In this document: piece by piece, positions 18,116-27,306 of the stretch
Numbering within the stretch: position 1 is the first letter of the stretch
Layout of the letters: each line of letters opens with the position of its first letter
Assembly: GCA_965229355.1 (NCBI GenBank)
Contig: OZ245869.1
Span: 3,162,001-3,226,000 of the forward strand
Length of the DNA stretch: 64,000 bases
Reading direction: 5' to 3'
Origin: GCA-2737725 sp965229355
GTDB taxonomy: Bacteria; Pseudomonadota; Alphaproteobacteria; Rhodospirillales; Rhodospirillaceae
The notes under the pieces: generated by a model
What the model saw: the letters and a program-made list of their open reading frames with translations, nothing else
What the model was told of the DNA's origin: nothing
The model's database searches: none
Program-made: the position numbers and the translations under genes

Positions 18116-18310
18116 GAAATCGTCGTTTTTTTAATGCCTTGATGGCCCCGTTCGCGCTATGCAGGGGGATCATCTGGGGTTCAGTCTAGACGGCGGCTTG
18201 GGGCTGCGAAAGATAAGATTGCGAAAGATTTTGCAGTTCTTATCCGTCTTCAGACGTGAATCTTAAGTGATTGAGAATAAAATAAAATGTTGATGATGTT
18301 AGGACGCCAC

Positions 18311-19648
18311 ATGAAGTCCGGGGATGCTCAGTTTCAATCGCGCTTACGACTTGGCATGGCCATGCTGGCTGTGACTCTCTGCTTGTCAGCGTGCACGACC
18401 GTGAAGAGCGGTTGGCAGAGCACGAAGGATGCTGTGAGCGGCGTCTTCAGCAGCGACGATAAAGCCCAGCAAACCGCAGAAGCTGAGGGCACTGATGCGC
18501 CTGCTGAAGCTGCGCCATCAGCCCCAGCCGCACCCATGACGGGCGGATTGTTCATGGGTTCCGGCAGCGCTTCCAGTGCTTTTCAAACGTCGTCGGGCGG
18601 TTTGAGTTCGGGGGCACCTGCTCAAGCGGCTGCGCCTGCGGCCGAAGAGAAGAAAGCTGAAGAAGAAAAACCCGCACCGAAAAAGGCCTCTTCAAAGCCG
18701 CCGAAGAAAGCGCCCGAACCGCCCAAAGAAGAGAAAAAAGAAGAGCCCAAGGTCGACACCGCGAACAAAGCCGACGCCAAGCCTGCGGCAGATACCCGCC
18801 GCGCGACCGAAGGTTTGCTCGCCGATAAAACGAAGGCGGAGTACACCGAGCAAGGTGGCCGCCGTGAACCGGTGACCGTGCGTCCGTTGAACGAGACCCA
18901 AACTGCCGAAGCGAGTGCGCCGCCACGTCCGGCTGCTGCGCCGGTCGAGCAGGTTGCCCGTCTGCAAGGTCAGTTGGACGCGCCGTCGAAGACTGCGCCA
19001 GCTCCGGCTGATGCCACCCCGGCCGCCACGGCGTCTGCTAAATCTGCACCCAGTGCCGCTGACTTGGCAGATCGTCTAAACGCGCCTGCGCCGACGCCGG
19101 GTGCTGGCATTCCTGATGCGCCGCGTGCGCCCGCACCTGTGACTCCTGCACCTGTTGCTGGGACGCCGGCACCGACAGCGGTTGCGTCCGCTCCGGTTCA
19201 AGCTTTGATCCCATCGACCCCGACATACACACCGCCCACCTATACCCAGCCGAACAATTCAACAGTCGGCTATGGAGATGATACGGTGGTGGTCGATAGC
19301 TCGGGGACGCGCGGCGGCCGTAACGTCTTGCAATCAGCCAGCGCCAGCCGCAACAGTTTCGACCCGGGCAATGCGTCAGTGTCATCAGAAGTGGGGACGG
19401 TGGTGTTTGCGCCGAATAGCGCCAACCTGTCGGCACAAGGTAAAGCCATTCTGGCGGATGCCGCGCGCTTACGGGTTCAGGTCGATGGTGCAATCCGCAT
19501 CGTTGGTCGTGGCGATCAGGCCGCAGCCCGTGCGGCCGCCGTCAGCAAAGAGCTTCGTCGCTTAGGTGTTCCAGCGTCGCGTTTGTATGACGGTGGGGCC
19601 GACAGCACGGTTCTGGGGGATGCGGCGGATATCTACCTCGATTACTAG
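18311..19648 (+). CDS. Proline/alanine-rich lipoprotein with OmpA-like C-terminus
   Basis: A 445-residue predicted lipoprotein: the signal MAMLAVTLCLSAC has the lipobox LSAC near residue 27, so Cys is the acylation site. Residues about 50-340 are low-complexity Pro/Ala/Lys/Glu, including a block of alternating KK and EE, typical of a stiff periplasmic spacer. The last 90 residues (VVFAPNSANLSAQGKAILAD onwards) resemble an OmpA-type peptidoglycan-binding domain, ending in a domain that looks shortened. It may tether the outer membrane to the wall. ATG 18311 has AGGA 6 nt upstream; an ATG at 18287 is the alternative. It is divergent from phaC. Confidence 0.75.
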   Translation: MKSGDAQFQSRLRLGMAMLAVTLCLSACTTVKSGWQSTKDAVSGVFSSDDKAQQTAEAEGTDAPAEAAPSAPAAPMTGGLFMGSGSASSAFQTSSGGLSSGAPAQAAAPAAEEKKAEEEKPAPKKASSKPPKKAPEPPKEEKKEEPKVDTANKADAKPAADTRRATEGLLADKTKAEYTEQGGRREPVTVRPLNETQTAEASAPPRPAAAPVEQVARLQGQLDAPSKTAPAPADATPAATASAKSAPSAADLADRLNAPAPTPGAGIPDAPRAPAPVTPAPVAGTPAPTAVASAPVQALIPSTPTYTPPTYTQPNNSTVGYGDDTVVVDSSGTRGGRNVLQSASASRNSFDPGNASVSSEVGTVVFAPNSANLSAQGKAILADAARLRVQVDGAIRIVGRGDQAAARAAAVSKELRRLGVPASRLYDGGADSTVLGDAADIYLDY

Positions 19649-19730
19649 GACAATCTGCCCGCTTTAACCTCTTGACGAAGCGCTGGCCAAAGCGCACCCC
19701 TTCGTTCTGCTACCCCTCTGGCTTTCCAGC

Positions 19731-19760
19731 CCTTTAAGCTGCTCCAAGCTGCCTTAAAGG
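19731..19760 (+). promoter_or_regulatory. Inverted repeat upstream of the aminotransferase operon
   Basis: CCTTTAAG (19731-19738) and CTTAAAGG (19753-19760) are exact inverted repeats with a 14-nt spacer, ending 57 nt before the aminotransferase start. It could be an operator or a leader hairpin. There is no run of T after it, so it is not a standard terminator. No peptide leader rich in threonine or isoleucine codons was seen. Confidence 0.4.
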
Positions 19761-19817
19761 CTTCAAAGTCTAGGGCTAAATCATCGAACCAATTTTCATC
19801 AACATAAGGTCATCCCA

Positions 19818-21038
19818 ATGGAGTCCGAGTTCCACCGCATCAAACGTCTTCCGCCCTACGTGTTCGCTGAAGTGAACGCGATGAAGGCGAAAGCGCGAGC
19901 GGCGGGCAAAGACATCATCGACTTTGGGATGGGCAACCCTGACCTACCGACACCGGCGCACATCGTCGACAAGCTGACAGAAGTTGCGCGTGATCCGAAA
20001 GCCCATGGATATTCGGCGTCCCAAGGCATCAAAGGCTTGCGCAAAGCATTCGTGAATTATTACCAGCGCCGTTTCAACGTCGATCTGGATATGAACAAAG
20101 AGGTCTGCGTGACCCTGGGTTCAAAAGAAGGCTTGGCGAATTTGGCGTCGGCCATCACCGGCCCTGGCGATGTGATCTTAACGCCGAACCCGGCGTACCC
20201 GATCCACCCGTTCGGCTTCATCATTGCGGATGGTGCTGTGCGCTATCTGCCGTATCAGCCGGGCCCTGAGTTCATGGCTGCGTTGGACCGCGCCGTGAAG
20301 TTGTCGGTGCCGAAGCCCAAAGCGCTGATCTTGAACTATCCGTCGAACCCGACCGCGTGCGTTGCGGATTTGGACTTCTATGGTCAGGTGGTCGAGTTCT
20401 GCCGCCACCACAGCATCTACATTCTGTCGGATCTGGCTTACGCCGAGATTTACTTCGACGGCAATCCGCCGCCATCCGTGTTGCAAGTGCCCGGTGCGAA
20501 AGACATCTGCATCGAGTTCACCTCCATGAGCAAAACTTACAACATGGCCGGTTGGCGTGTGGGCTTTGCGGCAGGGAACCCTGGCCTGATTTCAGCGTTG
20601 GTGAAGATTAAGTCGTATCTGGATTACGGTGCATTCACGCCGGTGCAGGCCGCTGCTGCGACGGCTTTAAATGGCCCGCAAACCTGCGTTGAAGAAACGC
20701 GCCAGATTTACAAAGAACGCCGCGACGTGTTGGTGGAAGGCTTAGCGCAAGCGGGCTGGATGATCCCATCTCCGCCGGCTTCGATGTTCGCATGGGCACC
20801 AATCCCCGAGCAGTTCAAGCACTTGGGCTCGCTGGAATTCTCGAAGCTGCTGCTGACCGAGGCCGATGTGGCCGTGGCGCCAGGCACAGGCTTTGGTGAA
20901 GCGGGCGAGGGCTTTGTGCGGATTGCGTTGGTGGAAAACAAGCACCGCATTCGCCAAGCCGTGCGCAGTATCCGAACGTTCTTCGGTAGCCAAGGCGCTC
21001 TGAAAAATTTTGATAGCAAACGGGCTGCGAATTCGTGA
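19818..21038 (+). CDS. Class I/II aminotransferase (AlaC / LL-diaminopimelate aminotransferase-like)
   Basis: A 406-residue PLP enzyme of fold type I. The Schiff-base lysine is K239 in SMSKTYNMAGWRVG; the substrate-binding Asn and Arg lie in NYPSNPT and in FVRIALVENKHRIRQA. DFGMGNPDLPTP and the length match AlaC (glutamate-pyruvate transaminase) and LL-diaminopimelate aminotransferase-like proteins, which cannot be told apart safely here. AAGG precedes the ATG. The hom start codon overlaps the stop by 4 nt, so the two are co-translated. This gene order with hom, glpX and recJ is common in alphaproteobacteria. Confidence 0.88.
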   Translation: MESEFHRIKRLPPYVFAEVNAMKAKARAAGKDIIDFGMGNPDLPTPAHIVDKLTEVARDPKAHGYSASQGIKGLRKAFVNYYQRRFNVDLDMNKEVCVTLGSKEGLANLASAITGPGDVILTPNPAYPIHPFGFIIADGAVRYLPYQPGPEFMAALDRAVKLSVPKPKALILNYPSNPTACVADLDFYGQVVEFCRHHSIYILSDLAYAEIYFDGNPPPSVLQVPGAKDICIEFTSMSKTYNMAGWRVGFAAGNPGLISALVKIKSYLDYGAFTPVQAAAATALNGPQTCVEETRQIYKERRDVLVEGLAQAGWMIPSPPASMFAWAPIPEQFKHLGSLEFSKLLLTEADVAVAPGTGFGEAGEGFVRIALVENKHRIRQAVRSIRTFFGSQGALKNFDSKRAANS

Positions 21039-22339
21039 CCTCTCCATTGAAAATTGCCGTAGCCGGCCTCGGAACTGTCGGGGCCGGTACCTTAAAACTG
21101 TTGAATGCGAACGCTGGGTTCATTGCCGCCAAGTGTGGCCGCCCGGTTGTTGTGACGGCTGTTAGCGCGCGTGATGCGAAGAAGAAGCGCGACGGCGTGG
21201 ATCTTGCGAACGTCAAATGGTTCGACGACCCGGTGAAGATGGCCAACGAGGCCGATGCCGATGTGATCGTCGAATTGATAGGCGGCTCGGAAGGGCCTGC
21301 GCGTCAAACCGTAGAAACGGCACTGGCGAAAAATCGCCACGTTGTTACAGCCAATAAAGCACTGCTGGCGCATCATGGTGTGGCGCTTGCTACGACTGCT
21401 GAGAAAGCGGGCCTGACGCTGGCATACGAAGCGGCTGTCGCGGGCGGCATCCCGATCATCAAGACATTGCGCGAAGGCCTGGCGGGCAACGCCATCCAAC
21501 GCATTTATGGCATCTTGAACGGCACCTGCAATTACATCCTCACCACCATGCGCGCCTCGGGGCGTGATTTCGGTGATGTGCTGAAAGAGGCACAGGATTT
21601 GGGTTACGCGGAAGCTGATCCGTCATTTGATATCGACGGTGTTGATGCCGCGCACAAGCTGGCGATCTTGGCCAGCGTTGCGTTCGGCGCTGAAGTCGAT
21701 TTCAAGAGCATGCACGTTGAAGGCATTCGCCGTATCGGTGCGCTCGATATCGCCTATGCCGAGCAAATGGGTTTCCGCATTAAGCTGATTGGCCATGCAA
21801 GCCGTACGGCTGATGGCATTACACAGCGCGTTTATCCGTGCTTGATCTCGCCTGACTCGCCGTTGGCTGCTGTTGAGGGTGTATTCAATGCGGTGGTGAC
21901 AGAAGGTGACTTCGTGGGCCGCTCCGTGCTTGAAGGCCGCGGCGCTGGCGCTGGCCCGACGGCATCTGCTGTTGTGGCTGATATCATCGACATTGCCGCG
22001 GGCCGCAAGGTGCCGACGTTTGGCGTGCCGGTGGCCGCACTGAAGAAAGCGAAGGTTGTTCCAGTCGCCGAGCGCGTAGGTGCCTACTACGTGCGTTTGG
22101 TTGTGGTTGATCAGCCGGGTGTGTTTGCCGATATCGCGGCGGCGTTCCGCGATGAGTCAGTTTCGATGGAGTCCGTTTTACAACGGGGCCGCAACGAAAA
22201 TGCGCAAGTGAATGTCGTGATTATTACGCACGACACGCAAGAAGCACCGTTGCTGCGTGTGTTTAAAAAGCTCGAAGCCAACAAAGCCGTGGTCGAGCCG
22301 CCGCATATGATCCGCATTGAGCGGTTTCCGGCGCCATAA
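21035..22339 (+). CDS. hom: Homoserine dehydrogenase
   Basis: A 434-residue cytoplasmic enzyme that reduces aspartate semialdehyde to homoserine for threonine and methionine synthesis. The NAD(P) site is GLGTVGAGT (residues 11-19); the catalytic region includes NGTCNYIL and DIDGVDAAHKL. Residues about 345-430 form a C-terminal ACT domain (VDQPGVFADIAAAF), where threonine usually acts as feedback inhibitor. The start is GTG in the overlap GTGA with the aminotransferase. glpX follows 22 nt later. Confidence 0.95.
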   Translation: MTSPLKIAVAGLGTVGAGTLKLLNANAGFIAAKCGRPVVVTAVSARDAKKKRDGVDLANVKWFDDPVKMANEADADVIVELIGGSEGPARQTVETALAKNRHVVTANKALLAHHGVALATTAEKAGLTLAYEAAVAGGIPIIKTLREGLAGNAIQRIYGILNGTCNYILTTMRASGRDFGDVLKEAQDLGYAEADPSFDIDGVDAAHKLAILASVAFGAEVDFKSMHVEGIRRIGALDIAYAEQMGFRIKLIGHASRTADGITQRVYPCLISPDSPLAAVEGVFNAVVTEGDFVGRSVLEGRGAGAGPTASAVVADIIDIAAGRKVPTFGVPVAALKKAKVVPVAERVGAYYVRLVVVDQPGVFADIAAAFRDESVSMESVLQRGRNENAQVNVVIITHDTQEAPLLRVFKKLEANKAVVEPPHMIRIERFPAP

Positions 22340-22361
22340 TTTTCTGTGAGGGGATAAACAG

Positions 22362-23360
22362 ATGTCGATGCAAGATCCGAATTTCGCAAATGTTTTGGAA
22401 CGTAACTTAGCGCTGGAAACAGTGCGCGTGACCGAAGCCGCTGCGCTGTCAGCCTGGCGTTTGGTGGGCCGTGGTGATGAGAAAGAAGCTGACCAAGCCG
22501 CCGTGGATGCCATGCGCAAGGCGCTGAATGGCCTCAATATCGATGGCACCGTTGTGATCGGTGAAGGCGAGCGCGACGAAGCCCCGATGCTTTACATTGG
22601 CGAGAAGGTTGGCTCTGGCGAAGGTCCGCGCGTTGATATCGCGCTTGATCCGCTGGAAGGTACGACCATCACCGCTAAGGGCGGCCCCAATGCGTTGGCT
22701 GTTATTGCGATGGCCGAAGCTGGCAATTTCTTGAACGCGCCTGATGTGTACATGGATAAAATCGCGGTTGGTCCGGACTTGCCGGATGGCGTTGTCGATC
22801 TGGACAACACACCGCTGCAAAACTTGAAGAACGTCGCGAAAGCCAAGGGCGTTGATGTGGACGATTTGCTTGTCTGCATTTTGGATCGTCCACGCCATGC
22901 TGATTTGATCGCAAAGGTGCGCGAGTCTGGCGCGCGTATCATGCTCATTGGCGACGGTGACGTTTCTGGCGTGATCGCAACTGCCGAAGCAGAATCCGGA
23001 GTTGATGTGTACATGGGTTCAGGCGGCGCGCCGGAAGGTGTGTTGGCTGCTGCGGCCCTGCGCTGCATTGGCGGTCAAATCCAAGGCCGTTTGTTGTTCC
23101 GCAACGACGATGAAAAAGCCCGCGCGCGTAAGTGGGGCATCACCGATCTGAATAAAAAATATTCGATGATGGATATGGCCAAGGGCAACGTGATGTTCGC
23201 GGCTACAGGTGTAACCACAGGCCCAATGCTGAAGGGTATTCGCCGCACCAAACACGGTGCAGTGACGCATTCGCTGGTGATGCGTTCGAAGTCGGGCACT
23301 GTACGTTATGTGGAAGCCTTCCATCGCCTCGACGGCGAAGGCAACAAGTCCGTTAAATAA
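22362..23360 (+). CDS. glpX: Fructose-1,6-bisphosphatase class II
   Basis: A 332-residue GlpX-type phosphatase, making fructose 6-phosphate in gluconeogenesis. The metal-binding segments are GEGERDEAPMLYIGE and DIALDPLEGTT, and GSGGAPEGVLAAAAL binds the sugar phosphate; all are intact. GAGGGGATAAACAG gives a strong ribosome site before the ATG. It is the third gene of the run starting with the aminotransferase, and recJ begins 11 nt after its stop. Confidence 0.95.
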   Translation: MSMQDPNFANVLERNLALETVRVTEAAALSAWRLVGRGDEKEADQAAVDAMRKALNGLNIDGTVVIGEGERDEAPMLYIGEKVGSGEGPRVDIALDPLEGTTITAKGGPNALAVIAMAEAGNFLNAPDVYMDKIAVGPDLPDGVVDLDNTPLQNLKNVAKAKGVDVDDLLVCILDRPRHADLIAKVRESGARIMLIGDGDVSGVIATAEAESGVDVYMGSGGAPEGVLAAAALRCIGGQIQGRLLFRNDDEKARARKWGITDLNKKYSMMDMAKGNVMFAATGVTTGPMLKGIRRTKHGAVTHSLVMRSKSGTVRYVEAFHRLDGEGNKSVK

Positions 23361-23371
23361 TCTTCACGGGA

Positions 23372-25150
23372 ATGAATGCATCACCGTCACTGTTCGATAA
23401 CCTGACGTCTTTAAGTGGGCGGCAGTGGCGGCTGCATGCGATTGATAATCGCCTCGTTGAAAGCTTAGTGCGTGATGCGGGTGTCAATGACACCCTGGCA
23501 CGCGTGCTGGCGACGCGTGGTGTGACGCCTGAAACCGCGCACGATTTCTTACACCCCACACTGAAAACGCTGATGCCCGATCCCAGTGTGCTTGCGGGGA
23601 TGGACGAGGCTGTGGCGCGTCTGGTGAAGGCGATCAATGCCAAAGAAACCATCGCAGTGTTCGGGGACTACGATGTCGACGGTGCCACATCATCTGCACT
23701 GCTGAAGCGCTTCTTCCGCAGCCTGGGTATTGATGCCGTCATTTATATCCCTGATCGCATGAAAGAGGGATACGGCCCCAATGCACCTGCGATGCAGCAA
23801 TTAGCTGCCCAGGGCGTGAAGGTGGTCATCACGGTTGATTGCGGCATCACGGCCTTTGAGCCGCTGTCCGTGGCTAAAAATGCAGGCCTGGATGTGGTTG
23901 TGGTCGATCATCACAAAGCCGAGCCACGTTTACCAGATGCTGCTGCGGTGATTAATCCCAACCGTTTGGACTGCACCAGCAAGCAAGGGCACTTGGCGGC
24001 GGTCGGTGTTACGTTCTTGTTCGTGGTGGCGCTCAACCGCGCGCTACGCACATCAGGTTGGTACACCGCCAACAATATCCCCGAGCCAGACCTGAGACAG
24101 TGGTTGGATATCGTCGCCCTCGGCACGGTTGCCGATGTCGTGCCACTGATTGGCTTAAACCGCGCTTACGTTCTGTCTGGTTTGAATGTCATGGGGCGGG
24201 GAGCCAATGCAGGTTTTGCAGCTTTGCGCAAAGTCTCCGCCATTGATGCGGCGCCGAGCACGTATCACTTGGGCTTTATGTATGGTCCGCGTGTGAATGC
24301 AGGCGGGCGTGTTGGTCAGGCAGACTTAGGTATTCGTATTCTCTCAACAGACGATCCGGATGAGGCGTCTGCCCTTGCTTTGCGGCTTGATGATCATAAC
24401 CGCGAGCGCAAAGACATCGAAGCTGCGGTGTTGGCTGAAGCGATTGAGCAAGTCGAAACACGTAACGAAGATAAGCCGGTGTTATTCGCTATGGGGCAAT
24501 CATGGCACCCAGGTGTGATCGGCATTGTCGCAAGCCGTTTGAAAGATCGCTACGACCGACCCACATGCGTTGTGGCGCTGGATGGCGGAATGGCCAAAGG
24601 CTCAGGCCGCTCGGTGCGCGGGATTGATTTAGGTAAGGCGGTCTTAGCAGCGCGTGATTTGGGTTTACTGTTTAATGGCGGTGGGCACGCGATGGCGGCA
24701 GGCTTCACAGTTGAAGAAGCACGCTTACCTGCATTCATCGCATTCATGGAACAGCATGTGGCGGCACAAGCCGCATCTGGCGGTAGCGTGATTACGCACG
24801 ATTTGGACGGCGTGTTGTCCATCGATGCGGTGACGACCGACTTTGCCCGCATGTTGGGCGAGTTGGAACCTTACGGCGCAGGAAATGACGAACCCAGATT
24901 CGCTGTCGTAGATGCGCAAGTCGCGAAAGCGGACATCGTCGGGACGGGCCACGTGCGTTGCTTTCTCACCAGCCGCAGTGGTGGGCGTTTAAAGGCGATT
25001 GCATTTAGAAGCGCAGATTCTGAGCTGGGCGTGGGGCTGCTGAATGCCAAGGGCCGCACCTTGCATTTAAGCGGTAAAATTCAGCTTGAAACATGGCAAG
25101 GGCGCACGAATGCACAATTGCTCATTGATGATGCCATGTTTGCGACATAA
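23372..25150 (+). CDS. recJ: Single-stranded-DNA-specific exonuclease RecJ
   Basis: A 592-residue 5'-3' exonuclease used in recombination and mismatch repair. The DHH-family motifs are all visible: DYDVDGATSSAL (motif I), DCGI (II), VVVDHHKAE (III) and later LGTVADVVPL, then GRVGQADLG. The DHHA1 domain has the GGGHAMAAG motif near residue 430. The C-terminal OB-like domain closes the protein. GGGA sits just ahead of the ATG, close to the glpX stop, so it is likely cotranscribed. Confidence 0.94.
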   Translation: MNASPSLFDNLTSLSGRQWRLHAIDNRLVESLVRDAGVNDTLARVLATRGVTPETAHDFLHPTLKTLMPDPSVLAGMDEAVARLVKAINAKETIAVFGDYDVDGATSSALLKRFFRSLGIDAVIYIPDRMKEGYGPNAPAMQQLAAQGVKVVITVDCGITAFEPLSVAKNAGLDVVVVDHHKAEPRLPDAAAVINPNRLDCTSKQGHLAAVGVTFLFVVALNRALRTSGWYTANNIPEPDLRQWLDIVALGTVADVVPLIGLNRAYVLSGLNVMGRGANAGFAALRKVSAIDAAPSTYHLGFMYGPRVNAGGRVGQADLGIRILSTDDPDEASALALRLDDHNRERKDIEAAVLAEAIEQVETRNEDKPVLFAMGQSWHPGVIGIVASRLKDRYDRPTCVVALDGGMAKGSGRSVRGIDLGKAVLAARDLGLLFNGGGHAMAAGFTVEEARLPAFIAFMEQHVAAQAASGGSVITHDLDGVLSIDAVTTDFARMLGELEPYGAGNDEPRFAVVDAQVAKADIVGTGHVRCFLTSRSGGRLKAIAFRSADSELGVGLLNAKGRTLHLSGKIQLETWQGRTNAQLLIDDAMFAT

Positions 25151-25253
25151 TGCCGCCCGCCACACACGAAATTCACCTGTAAAACCAAGCGATTCCTTTC
25201 GTTGACCAGGGGTGGGGTGCCGTGCCAGTTTCGCACACCGCCGGGGCCGGCCC

Positions 25254-25271
25254 GCATACGTTCTCGTATGC
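25254..25271 (+). repeat. Small hairpin in the 5' leader region of the 25313 gene
   Basis: GCATACG and CGTATGC form a perfect 7-bp stem with a TTCT loop about 40 nt before the next start codon. The 160-nt gap between recJ and that gene holds nothing else I can name. Confidence 0.35.
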
Positions 25272-25312
25272 ATGCGGCGCCCGACATAACCAAATTAAGA
25301 CGGGGGACTTGA

Positions 25313-25954
25313 ATGTCTGTCATGAAGAAAATTGTTGCTGGCGTGGCGATGGCTGCCGCGATGGCGTTCGGCGCTTCGGCTGCCCACGCACAAGGTGCGG
25401 AATTCGACGGTACCAGTTTCTCGTGCCTGCAATACACCAGCGCGTCGGCTGAAAACTCATCGACCAAAGCCCAATCTGGTTTGGCAAAAATGTGGATCGC
25501 GGGTTACCTGTCGGGCTTCCACAAGGCCCAAGGCAAACTCGATGCGTCGGGTGATGCGAAAGCCGCTGACGCACTGAATTCTGATCTCGCGAGCAAGTGC
25601 AAAGAATTCCCGTCGGCTACCATTTGGGCTGTCGCTGCGAAGTTGGCTGAATCAAACCGCAAACTGCCGATCGTGCAAGAAACCATCGACACGGGTGCGT
25701 ATACCTGCGCCATGCATGCTGATGCGAAGGCTGGTTCTGCTGCTGATATGATGAAAGCTGATTTGGCCGACTTGTGGGCCTTCGCCTTCATCCAAGGCTT
25801 CAAGAACTTCACCGACAAAGAAATGGTGATCAACTTGGAAAACAAGCCGATGCTGACCGGCGCTGTTACGCGCAACTGCGGCAAGATGCGCGATAAGACC
25901 TTCATTGATCTGACCGCGATGGTTGCTCAAGCTGTGAAGTTGGGTGGGTCATAA
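25313..25954 (+). CDS. Secreted protein with two HdeA-like repeats
   Basis: A 213-residue exported protein with a signal peptide ending in AHA (about residue 26). The mature part appears to be a duplicated unit of roughly 90 residues: each half starts with a cysteine (FSCLQYTSA; YTCAMHAD), has a tryptophan/glycine helix (WIAGYLSGFHKA; WAFAFIQGFKN), and then a second cysteine (SKCKEFP; RNCGKMR). This matches the cysteine and helix layout of HdeA/HdeB acid-stress chaperones, where one disulfide closes a small helical fold. Assignment rests on pattern only. GGGGGA precedes the ATG and a strong terminator follows. Confidence 0.6.
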   Translation: MSVMKKIVAGVAMAAAMAFGASAAHAQGAEFDGTSFSCLQYTSASAENSSTKAQSGLAKMWIAGYLSGFHKAQGKLDASGDAKAADALNSDLASKCKEFPSATIWAVAAKLAESNRKLPIVQETIDTGAYTCAMHADAKAGSAADMMKADLADLWAFAFIQGFKNFTDKEMVINLENKPMLTGAVTRNCGKMRDKTFIDLTAMVAQAVKLGGS

Positions 25955-25978
25955 GCTGATCCAATCCGCTGAAAAGCA

Positions 25979-26010
25979 AAAAGGCCCGCGAGAGATCGCG
26001 GGCCTTTTTA
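25979..26010 (+). terminator. Rho-independent terminator
   Basis: AAGGCCCGCG (25981-25990), loop AGAGAT, CGCGGGCCTT (25997-26006), then a T-rich tail. It ends the 25313 gene and, read on the other strand with its A-run as T-run, probably also the convergent acetyltransferase gene. Confidence 0.9.
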
Positions 26011-26022
26011 TTTGTGAGTGAA

Positions 26023-26607
26023 CTATTTGCGTTTGCGCTTACGGCGTCCGGGCTTGGCGTCCGGCAATTCTGAATCGCCGTCGCCTAAGGGGCGCTGCAT
26101 CAGCACTGCGTCGGCCCACCGGCCAAATTTAAAGCCCGACGAACTCAGCGCGCCAATCACGCGAAAACCATGGCGGCTGTGAATCGCCAGCGAGGCCGCA
26201 TTCGTGCTGTCGCCGATCACCGCAATCATTTGGCGGAAGCCCAGGTTGGTGCAGCGCTTGATCAACTCGCTCATCAAAGCATTGCCAACGCCAAGGCCCA
26301 GCATGTCGGGCGCGATGTAGATCGAATCTTCAATGGTGTAGCGATAAGCCGAGCGCTCACGGAAGGGGCCACCGTAGGCGTAACCCGCCACACGTTTGCC
26401 AATCATCGCGACCAGCCAGGGCATGCCCATGGATTTAAGCTTCTGCCAGCGTGCCGTCATTTCGGCCACAGTCGGCGCATCCTCTTCAAATGACGAGGTG
26501 CTGTTTAAAACGTAATGGGCATAAATCTCTTGAATGGCAGCCATGTCGTTTAAGTCAGCGACAGTGACCCGAACCTTTTTAGAGCGCCCAGACGAAGTGG
26601 ATGACAT
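26023..26607 (-). CDS. GNAT acetyltransferase of the phosphinothricin/methionine-sulfoximine type
   Basis: A 194-residue N-acetyltransferase. It has the marks of the PAT/MddA group: IYAHYVLNSTSSFEE near the start, RYTIEDSIYIAPDMLGLGVGNAL for acetyl-CoA binding, RQMIAVIGDSTNAASLAIHSRHGF, and GFKFGRWADAVLMQR. Relatives acetylate phosphinothricin or methionine sulfoximine and are often simply detoxifying enzymes of amino-acid analogues. The last 12 residues form an unusual strongly basic tail (GRRKRKRK). Confidence 0.87.
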   Translation of the reverse strand: MSSTSSGRSKKVRVTVADLNDMAAIQEIYAHYVLNSTSSFEEDAPTVAEMTARWQKLKSMGMPWLVAMIGKRVAGYAYGGPFRERSAYRYTIEDSIYIAPDMLGLGVGNALMSELIKRCTNLGFRQMIAVIGDSTNAASLAIHSRHGFRVIGALSSSGFKFGRWADAVLMQRPLGDGDSELPDAKPGRRKRKRK

Positions 26608-26675
26608 AGCGTTGCGCCACGATTGTTATTGTTCATGCCTTGCATTGAATTCTTTGCAAGCTTTCCAGCGGTTTT

Positions 26676-26703
26676 ACAAGGTTAAAGCTTTTCACAAGGT
26701 TAA
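26676..26703. repeat. 10-bp direct repeat upstream of the small lipoprotein gene
   Basis: ACAAGGTTAA occurs at 26676-26685 and 26694-26703, an 18-bp period, in the 239-nt gap between divergent genes. It may be a regulator site or promoter element; no function is shown. Confidence 0.35.
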
Positions 26704-26846
26704 GACCCGGCCGCTGGCCCAGTTGCACTGTCACGGGTTTGTCATCGCGATCCACGGGCAATCAGGCCGCCTGAAACAAATCTCACTTCTGTCGCAATAG
26801 AGCCGCATTCGCTGCGTTGTACCTGGACTGATAGAGGAGATTCAAA

Positions 26847-27110
26847 ATGACGAAGACAAAACAAGCATTGGCTATGGTTGGCGTCGTTGGATCAGCCTTG
26901 CTGCTTGGGGCCTGCTCCAGCGGCGATGGTTATTATTCTGGCGGCTACACCAGTGTCGGTGTTGGCGTAAGCTCTTATGACGGCCCGCCTGCGCGTGGGT
27001 ATGGCGACCGCGACCGGGATGGTGTCCCGAATCGTTATGATCGCGATCGTGATGGTGACGGTGTGCCAAACCGTTTCGATGACCGCCCCAACAATCCATA
27101 CCGTGACTAA
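26847..27110 (+). CDS. Small lipoprotein with calcium-loop-like tail
   Basis: An 87-residue predicted lipoprotein: signal with lipobox LLGAC (Cys near residue 23). The mature part is short: a Gly/Tyr/Ser-rich stretch and then two copies of an acidic loop, DRDRDGVPNRYD and DRDGDGVPNRFD, which resemble thrombospondin type 3/EF-hand-like calcium loops. AGAGGAG is 7 nt before the ATG. It is monocistronic with its own terminator. Beyond envelope location and possible calcium binding, nothing can be said about function. Confidence 0.72.
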   Translation: MTKTKQALAMVGVVGSALLLGACSSGDGYYSGGYTSVGVGVSSYDGPPARGYGDRDRDGVPNRYDRDRDGDGVPNRFDDRPNNPYRD

Positions 27111-27145
27111 TTCGGGAGCCCCCAAATTGTAGTAGATCGTTCAAG

Positions 27146-27174
27146 AAAAGGCGGCTTTAAAGGCCGCCTTTTAC
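27146..27174 (+). terminator. Rho-independent terminator
   Basis: AAAAGGCGGC (27146-27155) pairs with GCCGCCTTTT (27163-27172) around a 7-nt loop, directly downstream of the small lipoprotein gene. Confidence 0.9.
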
Positions 27175-27306
27175 TTTTCTAAAAAGCGAATCACTAGGGC
27201 GTGTGGGGCGCTTTTAAATAAATATTCGACTTCAAACTTTCCCTTTGTACGTGTAAGCGAGCTATGTAAAATACTCGTCTAACATGTTTTTTGGGGGCTT
27301 TTCCTT

